DNA of 47,272 bases from contig FJOG01000004.1 of the NCBI GenBank assembly GCA_900073065.1, forward strand, positions 1,753,905 to 1,801,176, given 5' to 3'. This DNA is from Phialocephala subalpina (lineage: Eukaryota > Ascomycota > Leotiomycetes > Helotiales > Mollisiaceae). The first letter of the stretch is position 1. Every line of letters starts with the position of its first letter. This document shows, piece by piece, positions 32,684 to 43,324 of this stretch. The translations under genes were made by a program, and so were the position numbers. The notes under the pieces are model-generated. The model was not told where the DNA came from, did no database searches, and was given only the letters and a program-made list of their open reading frames with translations.

Positions 32684-33782
32684 CTACAATCCCAACTTCT
32701 CATTCCCCGCCCTCACCGCCGCCTTGACCTCCTCACTCATCGTACTCTCACTCACCTCCTTCCACGTCTCCAAATCCGTCAACCTAGCCTGCAACACTCC
32801 CTTAATCCACGCATACCCATCCACGCCAAGTGGCAACCTCAACGGCAGCTTTCCATCCTCACTCCCTTTCACCTTCCCAGTCACAACATCAAACACCACT
32901 TCAACAACTCTTTCCGGATCAGAGGTCTGCTTATCCATATCTCCCGCCAGCATGAAGTTCTCGAGCTGTCTGGTAGGCATGTTGGGATCTGTGTATGCTG
33001 GGTGAGGTTTGATCATTTTCAGGCTTGATGTGCCGAAGTTGGATTTTACGCCGCCGGGTTCGAGGATGAGGAAGTTGATGTTCCAGTCTGGGGCCATTTC
33101 CTTCGAAAACGCCTCCGTAAATCCCTCGAGTCCAAATTTGCTGCTCATCGTTAGTCTCTGCACGGGGAAAAGTAAAGAAAGTGGGAAGAAGAGTACTGGA
33201 CACGAACCTTGCATGATAAAACGCATTACCCGCAATCGCAACCTGGCCGCCCAGGCTGCTGACCTGGATGACCAAACCTCCAGTCCCCTTCGGATTCACA
33301 TCCCTCATCACCCTCACGGCTTCCTTACTAACATCCACCACGCCCCAAAAACACGTATCCAACTCTCTCCTCGCTTCTTCATCCGTCGCATTCTCCGTAT
33401 CACCTATCAGAAGATAACCAGCATTGTTCACGACGACATCTATATGACCGAACTTCTCTACTGCCTCTGCAAATGCAGCTTTGATGGAAGGAATAGAGGT
33501 GACGTCTAGGGAAACTTTAAGGATCTTGGAAGAGTCGTCTGGGAGGTAGGAGAGTGAGGAGGGGTTGCGGGCCGTGGCGACTAGGTTGTGACCTGATGCA
33601 TGGATGTGTTTTGCGAATGCGGCACCGAGACCAGAGGAGGAGCCTGTGACTGTGAGGCAGGTGTTAGTGAGCAAGAAGAGGAAGGAAGAAAAAGGGGAGA
33701 ATGTGACAGGGGAGTGAAGCGAGGCACTTGATTACGTACTGAGCCAGACTGTGTCGGGGCCGAATCTTGTTATCGAAGTCAT
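32684..33782 (-). CDS. Classical short-chain dehydrogenase/reductase (SDR)
   Basis: Three exons on the minus strand: 33782-33740, 33649-33208 and 33140-32684, with introns of 90 nt and 67 nt (CTAAC branch), 313 aa. The start reads MTSITRFGPDTVWL, then I-T-G-S-S-S-G-L-G (cofactor-binding TGxxxGxG, Gly17-Gly23), NNAG at 89-92, catalytic Ser at about 145 in QVSS and YHASK (Tyr159, Lys163). The second intron falls within the Ser codon of that YxxxK motif. It is an NAD(P)-dependent oxidoreductase of unknown substrate, cytosolic (no signal or membrane segment). The C-terminal part has substrate-loop features typical of the large fungal SDR group. It lies next to the TIR element but is not damaged. 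Confidence 0.88.
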
Positions 33783-34466
33783 TCCTTTGAAGCTGAAGAC
33801 AGTGGGTGACGTCTGAAATGATATTGTAATTTGATTTCGAAAGAATTTGTTCTACCTCGAAGTTTCTATATATCCTCCAACGACTCCACCGAATACGGCG
33901 GGAAATACGGCGTGTATCAAGATGTCAGCAAGTTGCAGAACATCCGAAGATTACCCCGCCACAACGCATTTCGGAGATACCAAAATCATGCAGCCAAGAT
34001 CCTCAAAGACCTAAAGCCGGAATCGTAGTTGTGTTCTTTCCTCGTTCAAGCCTCAATTTTGGGTAAGTAGATCGTGAAGTGGCAAACGATTGGTGCTCCG
34101 CCGATAATTCGGGTCTACGCTCGCTTGTGACTGACGGGGCAAATGTATCTCGCGTACGAGTACGGTGTCTTGGCAAGGACGAGGGCTCAACTCTTGCATC
34201 CTGTCAGGTATCTTTGTTTGCGATACGATGCTATTCGAAAGACCAAGTGGAATCAAACTTTGAGTAGGAGTTCGAGAATTGTGGATACTGACAACAATCG
34301 CGAGCTTCAAAAAGCAGGGAATTGCAATTGAGTCAAAGGAGTAGCACCTCACTTGATAGTGCTCATGGCATCGGCAAGACATCGCCAATCAAGAGCCACT
34401 TTATATATACAACTTCATACTTCTACTTCGAGGAACCCCACCTTTCTTCCGCATCGGACTCTCCTC
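33783..34466. other. Intergenic between SDR and esterase genes
   Basis: Upstream of the SDR start and downstream of the esterase stop. Short open frames on both strands show no motifs. The stretch 33880-34030 is G+C-normal and unassigned. Confidence 0.45.
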
Positions 34467-35450
34467 TCAAGGTAAGTCAAACCACGCCTCGCTCGCCGCT
34501 AGATGACTCGGAACCGAATGTCCAACACCTTGGGCATAAATACCCTGAACCATTGGTCCATAGTCACTCATCGTATACCCCTTATCCGGTGTATCTTTCT
34601 TCTCTGCCGTCGCTGTCATACTCACACCGAAGACATTCGTCCATTGCTTCAATTCTTCTTGATAATTCTGCGGAGCGAGGGTCGTATCCGCTGATCCATG
34701 CCAGATTTGCATCTTTGGTCGAGTACCATTGTAGCTTGGGTACATTGCTCGGGCCGTATCTCCCCATTTTGCAGGAGTACCGGTGGATTGACCGTTGGCG
34801 CAGGCGTTGTTCCATTGATCTACTCCTCCCCCAACGAAGCAACCGGCTGCTACGCCCGAGTAGAGGGAGACGGCGGAGATCATTTCTGGGTAGGTGGCTG
34901 CTAGAACATTGCTCATCATTGCTGTTATTCATCAGCTTTCTACTCCCCTCGTAACATAATCATGTATACCTCCAGATGACCCTCCTGTGACAAACACTCT
35001 CGTAGCATTGAGCTTGTACTTCTCAAGCGCGTACGTGATCATATTCGCAATCGCATTCGAGTCTCCACCACCATTATGAGAAAGCGAAGCCTTGCTAGAA
35101 ACATCCCAACATGTCCCGCTGTTTGGGCTCGATGGCCAGACCGAGATATACCCTCCCTTGTCTGACCCCGAAATCCATGGAATCTTAGAGTTTCTGGAGT
35201 ATGATTGTGCTGTTGATTGACAAGAGTGTAGTACCACCACAAGTGCGTCTGATTTGACTGTGTCTGGGACATACACCCACCTAAGCAGAACAGATCAGTT
35301 GTGGGAAGGTAGAATGTGGGGCTTTTGAGGTACTTACATTTGGGCCTTCGAGGTCGTACTTCCCCCATAATTAGAGACTTGAGTAATTGCCGCTGCGGAA
35401 ACAACAGAAACAGCTGTCACCAGCCTCACCAAGACGTTGAAGAGCTGCAT
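34467..35450 (-). CDS. Acetylxylan esterase, CE1 family
   Basis: Three exons on the minus strand: 35450-35338, 35280-34970 and 34921-34467, with 57-nt and 48-nt introns, 292 aa. A signal peptide (MQLFNVLVRLVTAVSVVSAAA) is followed by TSKAQMWVYVPDTV, a Ser-Pro-Asn-Ser-Gly-Thr-Cys-Trp-Asp-Val stretch and HNGGGDSN, all typical of fungal CE1 acetylxylan esterases. The nucleophile is Ser140 in G-G-S-S-G-A, the acid is likely in WHGSADTTL and the histidine in GVGHSVP. By family knowledge it removes acetyl groups from xylan outside the cell. There is no CBM1. Intron 2 interrupts the codon right after S-S-G of the nucleophile motif. The gene is divergent from the AA9 LPMO gene with 514 bp between starts, suggesting joint induction on plant cell wall. 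Confidence 0.9.
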
Positions 35451-35964
35451 CTCTCAAGATTCAAAATCCTCAAGTAAACCTAACAATTCGGCGGGGCCCC
35501 AATCCCGCCAAGAGGTGCGAGAGAAGAACAATTTGTATGCCACCCACCATCAATGTTCCATCCCATCGAAAGTTCTGATAAAACCCCACATATCATTTCA
35601 TCTATGTTCCTTAGCCTGAAAAAGCTTGAACCGAAGTCAAGTTTTCCCCCTCTTTAGCCGAGTGCAGGGGAGCCACCCAACCCTGGTCGATCACTTGAGG
35701 CTGAAGCCCGCAACACCGTTCCCCGCAGAACATTGATGGCGTACCTTTGTTTAAAACCACAATCGGTATGCTTCTGGAATGACCGGCTGCCGGATTCGGA
35801 AGAAACATGGAGGTGAAGAGTCAGCCGGATTGAAAAAGGAGCATGTCCCAGGCACGCTACGCAATGCCGATATGATCTCCTCGCTTCTGGGTATTTTCTC
35901 CATATCGACGTCGCTTCTCCCCAGTGATTATCTTTTCGATTCTTGATTCTGGATCGTGGTGACA
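35451..35964. promoter_or_regulatory. Shared divergent promoter with XlnR-type motifs
   Basis: The 514 bp between the esterase (minus) and LPMO (plus) starts. On the minus strand it contains GGCTAA at 35611-35616 and GGCTAAA at 35653-35659, the consensus bound by XlnR/Xyr1 (known biology). CreA-type SYGGRG matches are GCGGGG at 35491-35496 and CTGGGG (minus) at 35919-35924. These are short motifs that occur by chance, but two GGCTAA sites within 50 bp in a divergent hemicellulase promoter are what induction by xylan products and glucose repression would need. Confidence 0.5.
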
Positions 35965-36956
35965 ATGATCGAAAGAATCCTGTTCTGGTTCTCCGTGGCG
36001 CTCGTGGGCTTTGCTGAAGCTCATGGAGGGACGTCCAACTACACTGTTGACGGTATCTGGTACAGAGGGTGCGAATCGAACATCCTTTTCGATGCACGAA
36101 TGATTCTCGAAAACCGTCAACTGACACCCAACAGGTACACGCCCGATGAGCCAGCAACAGACCAAGACGGACAGCCATGGCTCGTGGGGAGGAAGTGGAT
36201 CACGATAGATCCCATCTTCCAACCCGATAACATGTCCCTCTCATGCAACTATCCCGGAGACCCCGCGCCATCTGCGATCCCCATTAGAGCAGGCGACAAC
36301 ATCACAGCAGTATACTACTACTGGTTGCATACAGTTGGGCCCATGGTGTTGTGGCTAGCAGACTGCGGTGCCTCCTGCTCAACCCTCAACCTCACAACCG
36401 CGAACTGGTTCAAGATTGCAGAGCATGGACTTCTCTCAGGCACAATCCAGACTGGAGAATGGGGCCAGCGAGCTTTCCAGAATTGGGATGGAACACCTGA
36501 TCTGTGGACTGAAACCATTCCGAAAGATTTGAAGCCAGGAAATTATATCGTGAGGCATGAAATTATTGCGTTGCATATCGCGAATAGACCGCAGTTCTAT
36601 CCGGAGTGTGCTCATTTGGTTGTAAGTGGGAATGGAACAGCGGTGCCTGGGAAGGAGTATTATGCCAAGATTCCTGGCGTGTGGAACATGAGTCGTAAGT
36701 GTCTCTAGTCTTAGGGCAGTGGAATGTGGCCTTGAGGCGGGCAACGAAGCTGATGATTGCAGAACCGGAGGTCAATATTGACGTGTATGCGGCCAACGTG
36801 AGCAATCTCACTGTGAGTATATGTCGCATGCTTTTGGATGATAGTGCCTCTTGCTGACTGTATACATAGACATACAAGATTCCAGGTCCGCCGGTTTGGA
36901 GAGGCGAAAAGCGGATTGGAGTAGATATGCTTCTCGATGGGTTCAAAGGTCCTTGA
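35965..36956 (+). CDS. AA9 lytic polysaccharide monooxygenase
   Basis: Three exons: 35965-36694, 36763-36812 (only 50 nt) and 36870-36956, with GT-AG introns of 68 and 57 nt, 288 aa. A signal peptide (MIERILFWFSVALVGFAEA) leads to mature His20, the N-terminal His of the copper brace. The second His is in YWLHTVGPM (His122). The GNYIVRHEIIALH segment and QFYPEC (Gln210, axial Tyr212) complete the AA9 active-site set. Two or more N-glycosylation sites are present. No CBM1. The family cleaves cellulose or hemicellulose oxidatively, using copper and an electron donor, outside the cell. Start: ATG 35965; frames further upstream begin with GTG only. It is divergent with a CE1 esterase, a sensible partner for deconstruction of acetylated xylan-cellulose. 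Confidence 0.93.
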
Positions 36957-37192
36957 ACCCAAGTTTTGCGGCCATTGAGAAACGAGAATAAAGTCATACT
37001 TATTTGTTAGCCAGGAAGGGCAGTTCTTCTTAATATCCACCTCGTGAAGCCTTTTTATGATTGTGACCTCGACCTCAATGCATCTAGTCTTCGCAACATT
37101 GTACCTCACCATCGTTCTTTCTATGATGTTCAAGGAACTGTGTACAGGGGTTTCAGGTTCTTTGGCACGAGCAAGTCAACTGTGTCGTCCTT

Positions 37193-38110
37193 TTAGTAAT
37201 GCTCCTTTATGGAAGCGTGCTTGAATTCCTGAAATTTGGGATCGCCGTGATACCGCCGATGTTCACTCGTAATCGTGCTATTATTCCTGTTACTCGAGTC
37301 AACCCAGCGAGATAGTATTAACGCTGTGCCATTGGCTCCAAGATCCTTGACATCGATTTGAAATTCAGTCCGACGAGCCGTGCAATGCGGTGATTCAGAA
37401 CAAACTTTGCAGCCATCAGCAAATGTCTTGTTATTCCAGTGCTTGATGCGGGAGTTTATCCTGTAACTGAGCGACGTCAATTATTGGCCCTCGTTTTTCC
37501 GGTGCGGATAGATATAAGCCTTGAAATGGGAGGGAGGGGGGAGTTTGACTGGGTTGCCATTTGGAAACAGATACCATTATTGGTAACGTGGGATCAATGA
37601 ATAAGGCCAAATTCGACCTGGAACCATCTTAGGTGCAGCTACCCGTTGATAGATGTGCCCATCATGACGAACAGTGTCCTTCCGGAGAGCGGGGTAATCA
37701 TCTGTAAAACGTCACATCCCCCATAATGAAGTCTTTCGATATCGTGAAGTCTTCCAAAATCAAATGCACCATGAACATAAGGTTCCACGTGGGCGACCTT
37801 TGACCCGGTGGCAACAATCAAAATGTGAACCCTTGCAGCTGCAGAAGTAAACATGACTGTAAGTCACACCGGGAGCTTTGTATTGCCGTACCCGCTCTTT
37901 GCGCACTTTTCTGATACTGCGAAGTGCCCAGTGGTGAGAGCAGAAGACATGAGAAGGTAAGTCTCTTTCTAGGGCTGTCAAGAATGTAAGACGCTCTACA
38001 TTAACACCAATTTGGGTATTAGGCCGCCAGAGACGATCAAGGCGGAGATGGTTCTTCGGAGAATCCCATAGTGGTAGACAAGTCAAGATGAAAGAAACGG
38101 CGGTCGACGT
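37193..38110 (-). pseudogene. Decayed fungal F-box-family protein
   Basis: On the minus strand 38086-37760 encodes RLTFLTALERDLPSHVFC, a signature I associate with a large fungal F-box protein family, followed by basic H-S-I-R-K-type sequence, until TGA. At 37480-37193 another frame encodes a Cys-rich segment (CKVCSESPHC) and TEFQIDVKDLGANGTALIL, the conserved C-terminal part of the same family. Between them reading frames change and stops occur, and no set of introns I could draw restores continuity. Both ends in the right order and on one strand indicate one decayed gene. Confidence 0.5.
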
Positions 38111-39044
38111 ACCTTATCCATTCTCCTGACAAGTCTGGGTGGTTGAAAGCGCTAAGACAGTTTAGAAACAAGAATCCGTGTCGTTTTGAAGTTATATTTA
38201 CTTACCTCCATTCACCGTGGAGAACTATTTTAGTAGGCTGCCAAACACGAAGCTATTCTCATCAGATGCAAGTAGCTCACGAATAAAACAAACGAACCCC
38301 AATAACTAAGCAAAAAAAAGTATGCTGTCACGTGTTACAAGCATTGCCACTAAGCCATGTTTGTGTAGGTCTGCGGACGGCGTAGCGCCGCAGTCGATGT
38401 GCAACAAAAAGGTGTCAGTGTGCTCGCAAATATAGGACATCAATTCATGGATTAGGGACGACAAAATAGTGGACTAAAGTCCAGCCATTCACTGAGCTAG
38501 TCCAAAAAAAAGATAAGCCTCCAAGACTACACGGTGCGTACGAAGTTATACCGAGTGAGATGTGCAACGAAAATGGGAATTGCCCCAGGGACTTCAAGAT
38601 GTTTGCTGGATGGACCTCACAAAAGCATTGCAATGTGGGCGAGATAACATGACGGGCTCTATGACCCAGATGCTTCACCAACTCAGCTACCTCAGCATTC
38701 AAACGCCATCAACTTTAAGGCTCTTCTTTCAACGGCGAGACTACTACAAAGGCATTGAGACCAAGAAAGAACCGATAACGTAGAACAATAGAGAACTCAC
38801 CATTGAAAGCTTTCTCAACAAAGGCTCCAACAACAGCACGAAGAAATGTCCCCAAAGAATAACACCAAAAAAACAGAACAGCGCAATCAAAACAACCATA
38901 TATCCCTCCTCATTTCAAACCCCATTTATCTTCACATTTCCTTACCGCAATACAACACCAAGAACCTTCCAACACTTACCGTCATCACTCATCCAAACAA
39001 GCAAGTTCTTTCTTCCCCCCAACAAACCCAAATATATATACAAG
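38111..39044. other. Intergenic upstream of the intact Cys-motif gene
   Basis: No gene supported. Around 38640-38700 the minus strand contains TAGCTGAGTTGGTGAAGC, similar to the D-arm/A box of a tRNA, but no acceptor stem or B box could be fitted. 38850-39044 is A/C-rich, like a fungal leader, running into the ATG at 39045. Confidence 0.45.
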
Positions 39045-40169
39045 ATGTGTATAACAATAACCACCTATCTCTGCCACCACCGCACGGAATCTCACGTTCC
39101 CTGTTCCTCTTTCCTCCGCCAACTATCCCGACAAGAACGAAATCCCCGACCCCAGTCCTTCATTCGCACCTTATTCTGCGGACCCCGTTCTCAAACAGTC
39201 CGTTGCAACCAAAAACCAGGTAAGAATTTCATCTATTCCAAATGCCCAAAATGTTTAGAAAGGGAAACCTCACACCGTTCAAGAATCGACGCTACCTCTG
39301 CTCTCCACCGCGAAAAACTCGAAGCAAAAGCAAGAGAAGCACACAACAAACGCGAAGCGGAACGGATGCAAGAAAAGCGACGCGAGAAAAGGAAAGAGGT
39401 GTTTAGATGTACGTTATGTATAGCCGAACGGCGACGACCGGATCAGATGAGTCGGACTGCGAATTCTGGATTATGCTGTGCTCGCGGTATCGAAGAATTC
39501 GAGACTCTCGAACGAGCGCGTGGGTACCAACCTCCCCGTCTGTCTAAGCGGGCTATTGCTTCAAGACCACGACCTGCTCCTATTCCCACTCGAGAGCAGC
39601 GGAACCCGAGACTAAACCACGCGACTAGTCTCGAGTGGGCGAAAGCTCAGGGCACTGTTGCCGCACAAGGCTACGGGTGGAGGAAGGCAGATCGGGATTC
39701 GGCGATGCCGGAACCTGGTCTTGCGGCTGCTGTTATTAACTCCTCTGGTGCGAATCCTTCAATGTTCCGAACAGCTCCTGTTCCTGTGGAGGCTGAGCCT
39801 TACTACTATGAACCGGGTATCAACTTTGAGAGTTGGGGCAAGATGCCGCAGACGGGTCATGGACGTTTACCACCGCCGCCTGAGAAGCCATTGCCAGTTC
39901 CTCCTTTGCGGACACACAAGATTCCAAGGAAAGATGTTGCGTCACAGGTACCTTCGAGGAGGAGGAGAGGTGATACTCAGGTGTCGCCGCTTTCGAGTCC
40001 GGTAGGTCCATGGTCTCCTGTCTCTCCGGTGAATGCCGGACGAGAACGAAAGGCTTCGAGAAGCGACATGTCGCTCTTCCGCGCAGAGGTCGACGAGCTC
40101 GCTAGTGGTCTCATCGATAGGAACTCATGGGAGCCGATGCCGGAAATGCGATCTCGGTACAGGTACTGA
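39045..40169 (+). CDS. Intact member of the Cys-motif family, 374 aa (copy 6)
   Basis: Uninterrupted single exon, ATG in AAGATGTGT context, TGA at 40167-40169. The N-terminus is MCITITTYLCHHRTESHVPC, matching the motif of the pseudogene copies at 19.7-26.5 kb, then further Cys and K-C-P-K-C at about 65-70. A strongly charged Glu/Lys/Arg helix (about 85-118, predicted coiled coil) is followed by FRCTLCIAERRRPDQ and C-C, a second Cys module. The rest is Pro/Ser/Arg-rich and probably disordered. No signal peptide; likely intracellular. Cys-pair spacing suggests zinc binding (inference). I do not recognise a named family. Confidence 0.65.
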   Translation: MCITITTYLCHHRTESHVPCSSFLRQLSRQERNPRPQSFIRTLFCGPRSQTVRCNQKPGKNFIYSKCPKCLERETSHRSRIDATSALHREKLEAKAREAHNKREAERMQEKRREKRKEVFRCTLCIAERRRPDQMSRTANSGLCCARGIEEFETLERARGYQPPRLSKRAIASRPRPAPIPTREQRNPRLNHATSLEWAKAQGTVAAQGYGWRKADRDSAMPEPGLAAAVINSSGANPSMFRTAPVPVEAEPYYYEPGINFESWGKMPQTGHGRLPPPPEKPLPVPPLRTHKIPRKDVASQVPSRRRRGDTQVSPLSSPVGPWSPVSPVNAGRERKASRSDMSLFRAEVDELASGLIDRNSWEPMPEMRSRYRY

Positions 40170-40751
40170 GATGCTGAAAGGTAGTTTCTGAAGACAGATG
40201 GCGAAGGAAGTTAAGTTCGATTCGTGATTGCTGTAATTTGAAAAGTCCTCGGGGCTGGATCCTAGAGAAAGCAAGGCGTGCCGGAATTAGTAACATAATG
40301 AATGAATTGCATATACATACACCACAAAGAAACTTCTTGTTCCATATTTTGATTTTGCATTGTGACTCGTTGATTCATTCTTTGACTGACATTGACTAAC
40401 ACCTAGAACAAAGCTTCATCGGCTGAACGAAAGTCGTCGCAAAACAATAGAGCAGTCGTGCTGGGTCGGAATCGAGTATTAGGGCAATCGTCCCAAGAGA
40501 ATAAGAAGCGCCTTGTACCGTCCCATGCTCACACCCATCCATGCTCATCATGATCGTTGTGTGTACATCTTCTCAAAATATTTCGCGTTCCGCCGCTCTT
40601 TCAACGTATTCGGAGCCCCCCGTAACTTCCCCCCGCAATTCACTCTTTTCTCGAGTCGGCCGTATCACCTGCCCATCTGCCATCTCTTGCCTCTTCTATT
40701 CATCCTTTCAGTGCCTGACTTTGCGTATGTTCGGAGGAAGAGAATGCTGAT
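40170..40751. other. Convergent 3' region between Cys-motif gene and Mpo1-like gene
   Basis: Both genes end toward this stretch, so it should hold two terminators. An AT-rich section at about 40300-40390 is compatible with polyadenylation signals. No gene seen; frames here partly antisense to the Mpo1 3' end are shadows. Confidence 0.5.
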
Positions 40752-41455
40752 CTATTGTGCCTTGCCATTCTTGACAGCTCCATTTCCGTTCGCTTTCTCG
40801 GCCTTCTCGGCCTTGAACTTCTTGATCTCATTTTCCACCGCGACGTTGATTCTCTTTTGTAGCTCGGGTCTATATCCGAAGACCTTGAATAGAAATTCCA
40901 TAAAAACGAAGAACGGGGCCAAGACTAGAGCTTGGAGGAGGTTGTCGAGGAGTGCTGGAGCTCGCCCTTCGTAGACACCATGCCCAACAAATTGTAGGAT
41001 CCAAGAGACGACGAAGACCGCAATAGAGACTTGGTTGGCGGTGGATGTGTGTTCGATAGTCATTTTATTCGCATACGCGGTCCAGCCGATGATCACTGGC
41101 AGAAGACACGTTCCTGCGAATGGCTCAAGGAGCATATAGAACCCAGCATAGAGAACGGCGCCGATCGTTCCGGCGTTGGGAGGTAGGTAGGGAATCGTGA
41201 GCCATTCTGGCAGAGGTATTAAGGTAGGAGAATTCGTCGCCTGGAGGAAGTTATCAGTATGGCATCTGCGAGATAGTCTGCAGAGCGTACAAGGAGTAAG
41301 CTGGTAGCTAGAATCAAAGGAACACAGCACATATGTATGCCGATATTGACGGAATTGTGGTGGTATGCGCCATACTATATGCCATCAGCGGGTGCCAGAT
41401 TCGTGCATAGATATCGTCTTACGAAGGTCAGCTGCTTTTCGAGGTCGAGAGACAT
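40752..41455 (-). CDS. mpo1: Mpo1-like 2-hydroxy fatty acid dioxygenase
   Basis: Three exons on the minus strand: 41455-41423, 41374-41291 and 41240-40752, with introns of 48 and 50 nt, 201 aa. The start is MSLDLEKQLTF, then YGAYHHNSVNIGIHMCCVPL in exon 2 with the His residues of the DUF962/Mpo1 family, an LPPNAGTIGAVLYAGFY membrane segment, a WILQFVGHGVYEGRAPALL motif and LAPFFVFMEFLF, and a basic Lys/Glu tail. In yeast Mpo1 is an ER-membrane Fe(II) enzyme that shortens 2-hydroxypalmitic acid in phytosphingosine breakdown (family knowledge). The GHxxYEGRxPAL motif and spacing make the family assignment firm. Confidence 0.9.
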
Positions 41456-43324
41456 TTTGGAGGAAAGAGTTGAAGAGGGTTGACGTGTAACTCGTAAGGT
41501 TGGGAGGGATGAAGTGGTAGGCGATGAAAGGGTGGAGAAAGTCAGTGCTTCCGCAGAATCATTCCTGGCGTGACAACAAGTTATATGGACGTCGTGTCAA
41601 CGACTGTGCGATGTTGGGATAATAGGAGGTATTCGGTGTTGCGGATAGGAATCGTATCATTACCCATTTGCATCACCGCATCACAACTGATGGATGCATG
41701 TGCTTCCCTGCCTAGGCTCGGCAGAGTGTCGTGTGGAGAGTTCGTCTTATACCCAAAGCTACGGCTGCGAGGCGAAGTATCTATCACTAACAATTAATTA
41801 CTTAAAACTCGGCATATCTTGCTCGTGGTGTTGCAATAAGTGATACGCTACATTACCAGAACTCTAGGAACATTCGAAGAACATACAGGGATAACTGCCC
41901 ATGCACGGGTGTGTGAGCCGAGTGTGACGATATATATGGAATCGTTGTTCAGAAGAAGGTCACGTGAAGATGAATGAATGAAGATATATGTTTCTGTTTG
42001 CGTTGGGGTTCCATTCTGGTGGTGCCAGAGTCCCCGAATCTTTCTACTTGTCCAGGAAATGAAGACAACCTGATTCAAAAGCAGCTCTTTCGCCATTTGA
42101 ACCCTCCAAGCTTGCAAACTGCTATTAAGACTATCAACGTTACGGACAACCTCACTCACACCACATACAGGGAGAGTTGCTCAAGAGCAAATAGAGCCTT
42201 TTGTATATGACAGTTGACTCTTTTTCTTCATCCTTACCCCTTCTCCTCTTCCTCAACCTTCCCCCTCCTCTTCAACCATTCTCCTCCTCTTCATCCTCAG
42301 CCCTATCTTCGGCAACAGGTTCATGTCTAGCCGCAATATCGGCAAGAATGGCCTCTCGATCTCCTACAACGTTCTTTTCTTCTGAAGGCAAGAGTTGAGA
42401 GATGGGGAGAAGGTTCCACATCCCACCAAACCTCCCTTCACAGAAAAGAACAAAGAAAGAGATGTTCCTCCTGATCCTGACTTCAGGAACAATGCGAACG
42501 ACAGGAACAATAGGAAAATGGAAATCCGTTCTGATAACCAAACCGTAACTCCCTGGTCTCATCACAAAATCATCTCTCGACTCGACAATCATACTGGGAA
42601 TCTTTCAAGGCTCTTATCGAAGACTGATCGAGTTTCAGCACTGTTTAGCTTTCCAAGTTCCCGAGGAAATGTCGGTTATTCCAGATGAGCACGTCGTGGA
42701 TGAGCTACCTTTGCTGGCAGTTGTTCCCTTCATGCCGAAGGAAAGTTTCCGTCCCAGCCTCATACTTAAACCTACGCTAGTGTGGCGAAGTTTCCATCAC
42801 CAACAATAAAATATCTCGAATTCTTGGCGAAGGCGCGCGCAACAACATCCCTTTGAATCGGCGACGACCTGGTCCATACACCTCGTCCACAGACCCAACG
42901 AAGCATCGACTACCTCTGTGCGATCTCTGTGACATCTCCAGAGAAGTGCCAGAGCGTTCAGTCCTTGCGCCGCCATTCATTTGAGCAGTGTAGGTTGCTT
43001 TGCTACCTGGAGCTCGTGCGCGCTCTGAACTGACAACGGCAGACTTCGTCAGTGGTCGCGCGCATTATATCTACAGGATCAGAGCAGGTCTTGCGATCAG
43101 GAGGGCTATATTCATAGGTCTAGAGCGACGTGTTTGAGGTTGCGGTGGATCAGTTCACTCTCGAGTGGCTCTTCGGAGCTCACCTTCGATCACGTCCGAC
43201 AAAGTCTTGACTTTGCCTCGATTTCCTTTGAACGAACCTTTCGCTCCTTCAAGATCGCATACCATCCAAAACACACACAAAATACACATTTCCACACAGT
43301 CGCTGCTCGCTGTTCTCCCCCACG
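41456..43324. other. Intergenic between Mpo1-like and Rpb7 genes
   Basis: About 1.9 kb between divergent genes. 42200-42300 is CT-rich (TCCTCTTC repeats). A minus-strand frame at 42272-42592 (106 codons, acidic C-terminus) starts with ATG but has no family resemblance and its tail is the antisense of the CT repeat, so it is left uncalled. The final 80 bases, with ACACACAAAA and CACGATG, are the Rpb7 leader. Confidence 0.45.

Noticed and set aside
34322..34954. 210-codon plus-strand frame
   Set aside because: Antisense shadow of the acetylxylan esterase third exon; Arg/Ser/Leu-rich without any motif.
42272..42592. 106-codon minus-strand frame with acidic C-terminus
   Set aside because: The acidic tail is a CT microsatellite read in antisense and the rest has no recognisable motif or splice structure.
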